DNA from: Membranipora membranacea
Taxonomy: Eukaryota > Bryozoa > Gymnolaemata > Cheilostomatida > Membraniporidae
NCBI GenBank assembly: GCA_914767715.1
Contig: OU612066.1
Span: 20,370,283 to 20,434,282, forward strand
Length of the DNA stretch: 64,000 nucleotides
Direction of reading: 5' to 3'
Notes under the pieces: generated by a model
Told to the model about the DNA's origin: nothing
Databases searched by the model: none
The model's input: only the letters and a program-made list of their open reading frames with translations
Made by a program: the position numbers and the translations under genes
In this document: one piece after another, positions 1-11,840 of the stretch
How the letters are laid out: every line of letters starts with the position of its first letter
How positions within the stretch are numbered: the first letter of the stretch is position 1

Positions 1-643
1 AGTGTTAACTAGGGTGGCAGTGGTGGAATAGTATGAGCTATGACTCCGAGTAGTGAATAGCAGGCTTGCTTAACCCTTTCCTTTTTGGGAGTGCTGACAT
101 TGCTACTGGGGGAAATTTATTGTTTTTTTGTTCCAGTCCAAAGCACCATCAAGTGTATTATCTTCAGATCATCAGCCATATTACAAATTTGCTACTTGAT
201 TATTTTGGTATCAATATGTTCACAGAAGGCGGATAAATTATTACAAAGGTGGCCATGATCGACAATGCGGTAATTAGTTTCTTCAAAAGAACGATTACAG
301 GTTACCAACAGATCATTGCAACCCGGTTCCACAGTCATATTTGCATCGAGTTATCAGTATCAAGGATATAATAATACTGTATTACATACTTTTAAATAAA
401 TTGATGAGAAATAAACTATGTATGAAAATTTCAAAAATCCGAATCAGCCAGAGCACCTAACTAATAAACTGTTCATTTGACTCTACATTTTTACAATTTG
501 CATTGAAGTGTTGCACCACCCGTTGTAGACTGCGATAAAGGAAAACAATAAACAACATAAATAGAAAAAAATATTCAATACCCTGAAACCATATAATAAT
601 CAGAACGATATTAAGAAGCAGTATGTTGGCAGACTAAAGCTTT

Positions 644-704
644 GCCATGCGGCTACTTTTTTTGATTTGGGTCCCCAAAACAAAAAGTAGCTACGTGACA
701 TGGC
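644..704. repeat. 61-bp fold-back repeat
   Basis: The left arm GCCATGCGGCTACTTTTT pairs imperfectly with a right arm ending in AAAAAGTAGCTACGTGACATGGC-type sequence; the spacer contains TTGGGTCCCCAAAA. The CATGCGGCTA core also occurs in the fold-back element at 42787-42920. Confidence 0.7.
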
Positions 705-1177
705 TAGGCAGACTTATCAATAAAAAACATTGGGCGTTAAAAACTCCAACCATATATTGTAGTGTCCATATTTTTCTGCTTACAAAACAATAAAGACTAA
801 AATAATAATTACGAGTAATAATTACGAATGCACCAAAATAAAGCGACTAGAAATTATAATCCAAAGATTCCTAGCAAGAAAGACACTGTAAGACTTAAAA
901 TAAATAAAAGAGTGATCTCCGAAAGTGTCGAGCTGAAAATATGTAAAGCTCAAGAAAAAAAAACTGCAAGATATGATAACATTGCATTGAGTAAAACAAG
1001 AAAATGCTCATCAAAATATCAGATTTCTGATAAAATAAAAAGATTCCTTGTCACAACTTTAAAAGGAATCTGGCACAGAATAAAATGGCAATTTTTGGTA
1101 GCTCCATCAACTCTATATACACATAGATTGAACAACGATCAAGTATCTAAATCTAGATCGAGTTTTTATACATTATG

Positions 1178-1246
1178 CCAGTGTTGGAATTGCCCCCTCT
1201 ACTGACAATTTGGCGTGTCAGTAGAGGGGGACAATTCCAACACTGG
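1178..1246. repeat. Near-perfect 69-bp hairpin
   Basis: Two arms of about 30 bp, left beginning CCAGTGTTGGAATTGCCCCC, pair with one extra base on one side around a loop of about 8 nt. The hairpin lies 50 bp past the stop codon of the minus-strand tyrosine-motif receptor, so it is probably within its 3' untranslated region or transcribed flank. It could be a miniature fold-back element or a structured RNA. Confidence 0.85.
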
Positions 1247-1295
1247 GAAATTGGATCAAACTTGATTTAATCTATGTCATAAACTGGCAAGCCGG

Positions 1296-2514
1296 TCACA
1301 TCTGGCTTGTTTGTGTTTCTTCGTATAAGTCATCTTCTGATATATTCAGTTTCAGCGAGTTAGTCGAGACAGACTTAGTAACAGGCTTAGATTTCTCTGT
1401 TGCCGATTCCGGCTCTGGTTTCTTTTTATCATCAATCACGTTCTCATAGTGAGGGTTAGTACCGCTATCCCTTATTGCACTTTTAGGTGTAGCACAACGC
1501 TCAGTCTGAGTTGAGCTGTTTGTAGAATGTCTGTTCGAGTTTACTGAAGGAGCTGTGTTGCTATTGGCTGACTTCCTCCCACTCATATCCAGGTACTGGC
1601 TGTCACTGAACTTAGAGTGGCTGAGTTTAGACTGAGGTCTTTCTTTGAGTAGACTCTCACGGTCGGGCTTATAGCTAGTTTTCCCTGCAAAGATAATTTT
1701 GTTTTAAATACTGTATCCAGTGAGAGTAACAGTAATATCATAATAATGATAATAAACAAAGCACACGGTGTTACAAGCATGGGCAGTCCACTCTCCTTTC
1801 AAGTCTGATCTAATTTGTCTGCATTTCCAGAGGGGAACCAACCCCAAAAGAAGATACATCGGATAAAATTGACCCTCCCTGACTTGATCTAATCAAGGAG
1901 TTCCAACTGTTTGATCTAAAAAACCCTATCATCTCTGGTAATGAACAAAATACATTTTAAATCATCCATAGACGATGAAAACTACAATAGGAGGCAAGTT
2001 GTAATGTAATGACTGATATCAGATCATAAATGGTAGCCTAAAATGTGACCTGTCTTCGGTTGACACCATGAATATCACCTCAAGCAATTTTTATTCACAT
2101 TGGTAAAAATCACAGAAGTTATTTGTCAATCCCCATTCCCTAAATGATAGTGTAAGCTTTGTACCTCCGCCAAGTTGTACATCTTCATACAGATTTGTCT
2201 CCTTGTTAGCAGGAGTGACTGTGATATATCTGTCAGTACTGCCACTCCCTGTTTTACTAGGGTAGTTCTTATGTGCGGGAGGTAAGAATTTATCCGCCTC
2301 GTCACCCTGCTGAGAGTCTGAGGATTGCCCCCTCTCCACTTGCACAATTTGAGCATTGCTGTCCTTTTTCGCCAAACAGCCTCTGTAATACACGAGAAAA
2401 GGGTTATACACAGGGTTTATGAAGTATGTTATTTATTCACATCTATCTGTTTTTTGAAAAAGGGTCATTTGCCAGAGAACCATTCTCAAAAAGTGAGTTG
2501 AAAAATAACGTGAA

Positions 2515-2552
<38 letters not shown>

Positions 2553-5500
2553 ATATACAGCTGTTATAACCACCAAACAACTGCGTTGGCAAAAACAAGC
2601 GATGTGGCTTTTGTGATGGGAGGCTATCCAAAGGAGCAGTGTCAAAAGTAGTGCTTTTAGTTAGGGATGATCGCCTTGGTAGATGATTGTTGTGAGGAGT
2701 GGCTGTTGAAATGATTGATTGTTGTTTGTTGTGCCTGTCATAGGGGATCACTGTTCTAGGTTTTATTGGGGGATTGCAAAATGGGGTGCTTGTCGTAAGG
2801 GGTGGCTGTTGTAAGGGGTGTAAGTATGCTGACGATAGACATACCTGTTGTGACGTCGCTGTATGAAGAACACAGCCAAAGATAGAAGAATGGAAAATAC
2901 CAGGGAGGCTATCACAGCGATGGCAGCTACCTCTGGATCTACAAAGTCATCAATGATTTGGAGTGAAAAATGGAAAAACACAGGAGGCACACTCACAAAA
3001 ATAATCTCAATGACACAGGAAAAGTTTCTAGATTTCACTAATTGCAGGCAGCAGCTTCCCTCATAGCATATTTATTTATTCTTCGTATTTATTTCAAGCA
3101 ATGCGCATAGGGTTGATGAAGGGACACCAGCTACCTCAAATATTGCTTTGTAAGGAACAGACTAATGTTGGCATACATGGGACATGACAGCAAACATGAA
3201 AAGGCACAGAGAAATTCTACATTCTACAGTGATAAATCATCACAGTTGTTGGTGAGAGAGCAAATTTACAGATTAAAATACCCAGTAAACAGGGAAAAGC
3301 AGCAAACACACGAGTGATTATATGTGGGATCTACTATATAAGACGGACAACAGAATCTACATTGCACTCCACTCATTTAGAACATTTTCAGCAAATCAAA
3401 CCTGTCAAGCTCAAGCTTGTTCCAATAATCAGGATCCTTTTTACGACTAAAATGTTCAAATTAAGATGAGTGCAATAATTCAATATAATATATAATGTGG
3501 GAAAGCAAAGCATTTACCTGTCAGTTTTCTACCACCGAGAATGCTGCCTGCTTCGGCTTCATCATCGCCATCTACAAGTGTCAGTTCTAAAATAATATTA
3601 CACTGTTTAAGGGTGAGCAGGAGACAGCAGATATGAGGAGACAACTTGAAGACAGATGTGTTTAATTGGAAGACAGATCAGGGAGATTAGGTGGATTGAT
3701 GAGAGCTTGCCAGTACCAGAGGGGCCTTTCAATTAGAATGAGCAATCCTTTACTAAAGGAAATTATCACTATCACGTCGCTCAAAATTATCGCTCACTGG
3801 GTCTTTGAATTATACAAATTAGACAAATTCCTTCCAAATCGCTCACTCAGAATGATATTTCCATGGATGAGCGAGTTGTAAGCAGGACCCGAGAGTGAAC
3901 GATCAGATGCTGTCTTTGCTTTAATTAAAAGCCCCCTTGATTTTTCTAACCTTGTAGAAGAATCAGAACTAGTGGCAGAGACCAGAAATGTGAGAATGAT
4001 AGGTAAAGATTGGGTCGTATGCGTTACGCAGCCTTTCAAATTGTATTGGAGAAATAAAATGAGTTATGGATATAAAATTGCAGTTGAACAAATAGATCAA
4101 AAATCACATGTATATAAAGCTGAGGGCATGACTCCCAATTTTGATAAGATGTGTCTAGCCATTAATTTGTATCAAAAATGTTTAGAGTAAAGACCAAATC
4201 TATTTTGTAATGGGGGAAATCCTGTCTCATTAACTAACAGGAGTGAGTGAGTGAGTATTTTTATGATATGAGTGAATGATTTCTTGAGTTTTGCCCCAGG
4301 GGAACCTAACTATACCCAGCAACTATCACTGATACATCAATTTTCCTTGATGTGTTTTCAGTGCTGCATCAAGCAGTAACCCTTATTCACAAGTTTCAAA
4401 ATTTATGCCGTCTCTCTAGGGACCCAATAAACGCTTAATTTTGGGGTCACATACAAGTACGAGGATAATGAAGGGTAAATACTAGATTCCAGCTACATCG
4501 TTTGTCTATTTTTTAAATAGTCTTGATGACTGTGCAAACAAGGCCAGTCAGAATTCTGATACAATATCGATATTTTGTATGCTTCTGATTGTTACATTGT
4601 TTTTAGTGATGAAAAATCTAACACCAAAGCTTTGTTTTGCTAATTGGCAATATAATCAAGGCCAGTTATACAACCATAGAAATGGATGAGAAGCAAGGAA
4701 GCCAGTATGTTAGGATTTGCAGTCAGGTCTTGGAGTGTGTCAGCTGCGCAAAGGATCTACCTACAATGACCATTATTCATACAACACCAACCAGATTATG
4801 CATAAATGAAAAGTTTCAGGTTTGATGGGTTTACTCCCTCCCCCCCCCCCCCCCATGCACAGTTGTAGACATACTGAGCAGGAACCACCAACGCTTACAG
4901 TACTGTTATACAAACGATAATAATGGGCATTTTTATGTAGTTTTCATTACCTCCAACATCAAAAATAGTAGCTGCATGCCTTATTGCTTGATCATTACAC
5001 TACTCAAAATACCCATCGGAATTTCAATATGATGCAGCCAGAGTATAAATGGTTTGTTTTTGAAACTCAGGAGTCAACATCATAGACTGAGATGGCTAAA
5101 GTGAGCTACACTACTAAGGTGTAGCTACACACACCATATTTTCCATAGGAAAGTGGTAATTTTTGTACAACTAGAAGCGATGGATTGTCAGGCTTATCTG
5201 TGGGAAGACTATGCCACTATCAGGGATATCCAACATATCATTTGTCTTGATCCATAGTACCAATGAACTCTCTCATTGGTAGTACGCCCTAAAGCGTTTG
5301 ACCTTTATCAAGGGTAATACTGTGTAGATGCACGCGCATAAGTATTGCACTGTATACTTTGCTTGCTTATCTATAATTTGTTGACAGTTACGATACCATT
5401 GGGACACCAGTGGTCAGCTGAACTTTGTAGAAAACTGATAAGTGAAGAATGTCATTTAGATAAGAATTTAGTAGCGGTCATAGATAACGATAGTAGAGCC

Positions 5501-8500
5501 TAGCTAAACAATGTGTGATGCAGGGGAAGGGGTGACTAGATTGGTAACCGTGTCACTGATCTCAGGATGGTGATGTTAGCCTGGGTAGGATTTTTTATGG
5601 GTGGGGTGTAGGTAACCGCCCCTCCATCAAACCTTTCCAAAAATATTAGGCTTGCCCACACTCGTAGGTAGCTCAGCCAAAGATCAAAGCATATCTATCA
5701 TTCATAGCGTTCCTTGTTTTATAGTACATACTCAGAAAGGAACAAAGTCCAAAGTTTTGAAGAGTTTTGCTCAGCTACCTTTGGAATGAATTAATGCTAG
5801 TTAACACCAGTTTTTCGCTAGCTAAGGTAGGAGTTTAGTTGAGGAAGTGAGGTTGAGGTTAAAGACTCCATGGTCTAAACATAAGGTAGCTATAAATTTT
5901 GCTGTTTCAAACATGTTTGAATAGGTGATATTCTTCTTCATGTGAATACTTTACTCATCTAGGGTACTCTAAAAGGGGCAGAGTCCATATTCTATGCTAA
6001 TTTTATGCAATTCGAAAGTACATTAATAATTCACTATCAGTCATCGCCTTCTGACCATCTGAGTAGTTTTGATTAATCATATTTGACAGAAGTTTGGCAC
6101 CCTGTCATAACAAAGGGATGATATATCCATTTCAATGCCATGAAGTACCACCAGAGACTATAGATATATCTATAGTCTCTGGTACCACGCTTCAAAACCA
6201 CCATGAGATCACGTTTTTTTGCACTGTTCGCTTTGTGGTTTTAAATGGAAGCTCAGCTGATGATTTACGGATGGTGATTTTTTTGTACTGTCACAGTGTT
6301 CCATGTACATTTTGCTTGCACTAATCAGCCGATGGATATGCTACATGCTAGTGCTACAAGGCAATTTTGGCAAATCATTGGAAACATTTCATCAAGCTAT
6401 TCAATTTCGTTTGTTTTGGTCATTCCCAGTTACAGCGTTATTCCTATACCTATTGTGTACTTGGACTACATAACCAGCCAAACCACTGGACCAGTGACTG
6501 CCTGTATTCAGTCAGCTGGATGCAAATTACCACTATTGAAGCACTGAAACCAATGACTCTGAAACTTAGTGCACTTAGTGCAGCCATCAGCTAGTTGCGG
6601 AAATTGGCCAAGTTATTGAAGTACTGCGGTCTGGCAGGGTAGACGCATTATAAGACTTGTCACAAGCTTGAGAGACTAGTGGGATGAAGGAAAGAGGATG
6701 ATGTGGGGCAAAGCTGATGATTTATGGGTTGAGAGGCTCCTTACTGAATTATAACAAGTTTGTCGGTGTCTTGGAGTAATCAGTAATCACAGCCTATCAA
6801 AGGCAATTAGAGCTTGAGTCTGATATTTCAAAAATCTTCACACTTTTGGAACGAGAGAAGGGGCGGGGAGGAGTGTAGAGGAAGATGATATGGGTTGCGG
6901 CTTACCTTCGCAGACAACTGTCACATGATCCCTAGTCACCATTCTGCAAAATATCAAACAAAGAAAATTATAGCCTTTGTCACAAAGATAGACGGCTCCT
7001 TGATTACGCAGCCACAAATAGTATGACTCAAGATACGAAAATACAGCACTAATACTAGGTCTACACAGTGAATAGGCAACAAAATTGTATTATCCCATTC
7101 TCTATTTTGGCACACAGAATATGACCAATTTACAAGATGAACTCTGTACCCCTGTGTGCCCTGGGAGTAAAGCATGTGACTGTGTTGGTGGTTAATTGCT
7201 ATGCCATGTTTCATATCAAATCAACGTTGAAGATTTGCTATCCTTTAACAAGTTTGAATCACATTAAGGTGGTGTCCTCTTAGGCAATAATAAACAATCA
7301 TAATCAACAAACATGAATTAGAACAAAGCCAAACAAGACTGTCCTTGTTTACCCGCTGATATTATAAGTTCAAGGCACCACAAGCTGCGTAATACCAGCT
7401 GATAGCTGATAAGGTGGCCGGTAGTAAAGTTTTCATTGATAACAGGTCTATTTCAAAGCACAGAAGTTGGGAAGACTTAGTCCAGCTACACTATGACATG
7501 TACCAAATCATACCATCTAGCGTTTGAGTCTGTTCTCAAACAATACAACTGGTTTCTACTATAAACTAGTACAAATTGTATTGATGGATTAAAAAGGTAC
7601 CAGTATGGATAAGCTATTATTATCCACGTAGTAGTTGCCCCATTATTACTTACAATTACAACAACCCAAAACAACTGTACACATATCTCACTAAAACAGG
7701 ACATGTTTGGTCTCACATATACCAGTAGTACAATTTGCATGTTTTCATAAAACTGAAACAACGTCTGGGTTCCCATATATAAGAGAGAATAGTGGACATG
7801 ATTATGACCAATCCTGTCAAGCAACATAACAAGAATTTGGTTGTCATAAGCATTTGATACTCTTCCTCCATAGGCCTAATGACCGTCGTCAAAGAGTTCT
7901 GATAAGAAAGAGCGCTCTACTCCAAGCAAATCATCACAAGACCGCAGGCATGGGAAAATTCACAATTGAACAAGTCACAATTGACCAATTTAAAACAATG
8001 AGGAATTGTAGTTAAAGGGCAACCAATGTTTCGCAGCAATACATTAATGGGTAGCAAATAATATGCTGGGCAGCATCAGCTTTGTGCATTACGCGATGCA
8101 AAACTCAAAGTAGTTGCTGACTCTAAGCTGGGAAACACTTCAGTTTAGGGGAGGTTCCAAGACTTTGCTGTAATAATTATAGAGCACAGGCTAAATAATA
8201 ACAGGAACAGGAAACTGCTATGTGGTATTCTCTTTTAGCTGAGTTTGTGTACCTGATGGAAGAAATGTTTCACAAGAATTCTGGCTGAATAATCATCCGA
8301 ATTATATTTTGTCTTTTTCCCCATGCAGAAGGTGCAATCTGCTATTAATCAATGGCCGTAAATGAGAAGTTGTTTGAAACCTTGGTTGCCCTTTAACCTG
8401 AAAGCCGACTTACTTGCTGACGTTACAGTAACATGAGTTATCCCAGTAACAATAGACTCCGATACCAGCACACCATTCTTCTACAGTCTCATTGACTGTA

Positions 8501-9027
8501 ATCTGACGAGTCTCGTTGTGACAGTTATTAGTGGTGCGAGTTGTTGTAGCTGATACTGGAGCTGTCCTGTAATCATGTATAACATGAATGAGTGGAATTA
8601 GGAAGTCACTAGAGTGAAAAGCTGATCATGTGAATAAAAGTTTCAAGGAGAGTTCCTTTGCTACTAGGAGGCAAAAATATATCAAAATATTCCCACAAAA
8701 GTGTCCATTTTATCAATACAAGCTATCCACGCTTATAATACTTAAAAAACGCCAAAATAAGCAAGTGATTTAATCGTTTGGGATACTGAACACATTTCAC
8801 TATAAAGAGTTTACCGGCTCAACTAGCCCTGCAAGTGGATGTTATGTAAATCAAGGAGTTAAAATCTTTGAGCATCCAGAATTCGAAAAAATTACGGGAC
8901 CTTATTAAAATCAGCACATTTATCATAGGCCTACGGCAGTAACTTACAATGTGGTTAAGAATATTAAGAGGGAAATCAACGATATCTGAAACAGCAACTG
9001 GACGCAAATTTGTCTTTGAGCAAACAT
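1296..9027 (-). CDS. Small type I membrane protein with tyrosine-motif cytoplasmic tail
   Basis: Seven exons: 8948-9027, 8414-8566, 6906-6943, 3518-3586, 2845-2938, 2165-2382, 1296-1684. All junctions keep phase, giving 346 aa. The ATG at 9027 opens a hydrophobic signal peptide (residues about 1-30). The ectodomain of about 85 residues has six cysteines, starts Thr-rich, and has three N-glycosylation sequons (NET, NET, NVS). Residues 117-139 form one transmembrane helix followed by QRRHNR, so the tail should be cytoplasmic. The 200-residue tail carries YEDV (Y210), YLDM (Y248, the YxxM class bound by PI3K p85), YENV (Y297, the pYxN class bound by Grb2) and YEET (Y338). By analogy with LAT- or nephrin-type tails I infer a phosphotyrosine-signalling receptor or adaptor. 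I do not recognise the family. The 38-nt exon 3 is the weakest part of the model. The first intron is short; the 3.3-kb intron at 3587-6905 shows nothing else coding. Confidence 0.7.
1685..2164. other. Last intron of the receptor gene
   Basis: Intron between the two cytoplasmic-tail exons. The stretch around 1828-1910 (GGGAACCAACCCC, then ACCCTCCCTG) resembles part of the repeat at 18400-18480. Nothing else is seen. Confidence 0.5.
2514..2549. repeat. (TA)n microsatellite
   Basis: An uninterrupted TA run of more than 30 bp in the intron between the transmembrane exon and the first tail exon of the receptor gene. Confidence 0.95.
6145..6188. mobile_element. Micro-palindrome with flanking direct repeat, copy 1
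   Basis: A perfect palindrome at 6150-6183 with arms ACCAGAGACTATAGATA. The heptamer GTACCAC occurs on both sides (6145-6151 and 6182-6188), like a target-site duplication that partly overlaps the arms. The same arms recur at 21944-21971. It lies in the 3587-6905 intron of the receptor gene. Confidence 0.7.
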
Positions 9028-10589
9028 CTCCACGTTCTTTTCTTTACCGCCCTCACCTGCAACCATCAGAAAATAAGATCATTAACTGAACAGGTTTACA
9101 TTGATGCAAGGAGTAATGATGTACTGAGAAGAAAATATCGGACATCACTCCGACATGATGATTATCTTACCTCCGATTCGGAGGCAAGACAAACATTGTA
9201 GGCCTATCTATACGGTTACCAGAGGAAAGCAGAAAGAAGCAGTTCCCTGATAAAAACCAAGACAAGGGAAGGGTAAAAATGAGATCGCATTGTTGTTAGC
9301 CTGTCAAAGCAACTATATTGTATTACTTACTATTGTATTAGGCTAATCTGGTGTGGTGCATTTGACTTTGTCAAAAATAATATTTGTATGAATTACTTGA
9401 AGAAATAAATATTCTTATTTTATCATCATTTCTACACATGGGCTTATTTTTTAGGTAGTAGATGATAAAAAATATATATTATTATTATATATATATAATA
9501 TATTTATCAATCAAATCTATCTAGAATATATTGATACTTACAGCAGAGAAGCAGTTGACAATTTCAACACAGCCTAATCTCAGACTTTCAATTGCTTGCA
9601 CCACCTTCAGCGAATAATCTCTGTAAATTCATTGACGTGTATGGTGTATTATTAAAACGTATCTGCATGACTTGTCACAGCTGGTTAGTGGTTGATGTAG
9701 AAATTAATTTTTTGTCTGTATTGCTAGCCTGAACTCTCACAAATCACAGCTAATGATGAACTTTGAATAAAATTACCTATGAAACCTTTTCTTGGATTAT
9801 TAAAGGTCAAGGGCATAGATAATTTGATCTCTTTGCTGAGAATCCATGATTGTCTTATGAAGTTTTATTGAAAAACTCTACACATCACTGGGAAACAGAA
9901 AATTTGTTGGAGAAAAAAATCAAAACTGTAATAACAACAGAACAAGAAGGTGAATTTAAACTCTATATCTACACAACAGAAATGTTTTATTGCTGTCCTT
10001 CGATCACAGCTGAGACAAGCAAGGGATGTGTCTTAATTTATGATAAGAAAAAGATAGTTGAGTCACATGTTTCATTACTATTCCTACAGCTCAGTCACTG
10101 ACTTACTATCACCTTCTTCTAACAAAGTTATGAGGAATAGAAGTTACTCCTTGTACTAACCAAGGAGAGGGGGATCATTGTTCTAGCTAAGTTTGAAGGT
10201 TTTTTCCAACAGTATACATTACATTCAATTACTGGGTAGGGGGAGGTGGGGAAATCAGTAAAGCTGTAGATTAAGATAGATAAGATAGAGAGATGATTCA
10301 TGCTGAAGTTACTTGTACTCCATACCAACTGCTAAACCTGGCCAATAGCCTTCTTAAGTATGGTAGCAGATTCATAAAAAGTCTGAACTGGCAAGACCAT
10401 TATTGTAATATTGTCAGTTCAGGCCCAGGAAACCTACAGTGAGTATCATTATGCATGGGCCCCGTGGACATACTGCCTTTAAGTTTACTTTGTCAATCTC
10501 CAAAGTGGCAAAGTAAAGGCATGTGAGTAAGTCCCAGGGGCCCATGTGAGTAGGGTGTTGAATACTGCTTATTCTTCATGCAAGTGTGG

Positions 10590-10840
10590 CAGGCAGGGTG
10601 GCGTAGTGGTTAGGATTCGGGCTTCTCAATCTGAGAGTTGCAGGTTCGAATCCCGGTCACTACCCATTCTGCTAAAGGAGGTGAGCTCTCAGAACAATAG
10701 CCTAGCTTGCCCACTCCTACCTTGTACAGGAGTGCGCTAAATAGATGTGATGAATCTTATGTAAGCATATTCTCATTGGCCCAAAAGGGCATTGAATAGC
10801 AAATAAAAGTTGATATAATTATTATTATTATTATTATTAT
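10590..10840 (+). mobile_element. tRNA-derived SINE
   Basis: The head is tRNA-like, with an A box TGGCGTAGTGG at 10599 and a perfect B box GGTTCGAATCC at 10643, the two internal promoter elements of RNA polymerase III. A body of about 150 bp unrelated to tRNA follows, with a short simple tail of ATT/TTA repeats ending near 10840. The acceptor-like ends GGCAGGGTG and CACTACCC hint at a decayed cloverleaf rather than a functional tRNA. No clear target-site duplication was found. Confidence 0.8.
10817..10840. repeat. (TTA)n tail of the SINE
   Basis: Seven or eight TTA/ATT units forming the simple-repeat 3' end of the tRNA-derived SINE. Confidence 0.9.
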
Positions 10841-11840
10841 GATGATAACAAACATATTTTAGCATATTGGGAAATTTGTATTTATCTAACTCAAACATTA
10901 AAAAGGATTATATATCCTTAATTATGCCCCCTTCCTAGGTAAGGCAACTAGTGTTTACTAGGATGCATGTAAGTTAACTGATCGATTGCTGGTTTATAGA
11001 ATTCGGTGTATGTGAAGCTCTGAATTCAGCCTGACTTGCCAAAATTTGTCAACTATGTCTAATTGGGCTGTTACAATATTCACTTTGTGGGACTTAAATT
11101 CATCTTATTATGTGATCTACATGTTCCAGTCAAGACTGCAAATTCAGTATTGATGTATAGCGAACAATTTTGATAGCTTGTAGGTTATATACCACCTAGA
11201 TATGAAATTATATCCGTTCAGTCGGGAAAAATGTGTTTGTCCTTGCCTATTGCTTTGGGGGCCAATGTTAGATATATAACTGCATGTTAACTTATATACA
11301 ATATATTAATTACTATAAGGTCTAATTTTGTAGCAGTGAAGGTTTCTATCTGTAATGCTCTCCCAATACCTTGAAATCATGTTCCTCCTCTCAAACAGTT
11401 AATTGATGCTGGCACTTTACAATGTTGGCCTATATCATTGGTGACAGGGGCAGTCCTTTGGATTGAAAATCAGTAAGCCCATACTTTTCTTGTATCAAAC
11501 ACTGACATGTCCCATGGTGAGAAGTACAAAGGATTTAGTGAGGTATACCATGGACAAGTCCCCCTTACCGTCTATTTGCTATCAGATAAGATGTAAAAGG
11601 TCTAGAACAAAACCACTGCAGTAAGAGATCATTATATTATGGAATTTTCAGGGAATTTTCAGTCCAAATCTTTGCCTTCTCTTCCAAATCTATGGAATAT
11701 GGATGATTTGATTATGTTTTCATAAACAGAAAATTGTTCTATGTAAAATTAAGAGATGATACCATCGAGTCCAAACACAGTAGGGTCTTGATTTTTTATT
11801 GTTGAGAAGACACATGTTGTTGAGTTTATTTTTACATTCA

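Noticed and set aside
828-1205. 125-aa plus-strand open frame
   Set aside because: Lys/Ser-rich composition of AT-rich noncoding DNA, its end runs into the 1178-1246 hairpin, and no splice or family evidence supports it.
9542-9616. Minus-strand segment with splice-like borders upstream of the receptor gene
   Set aside because: Its only open phase ends in phase 0, while the 8414-8566 exon needs phase 2. The 8948-9027 exon with ATG and signal peptide fits instead.
10593-10666. tRNA gene
   Set aside because: The A and B boxes are present, but the body continues into a SINE-type region with a simple tail, and the cloverleaf ends do not pair cleanly. It is called a SINE.
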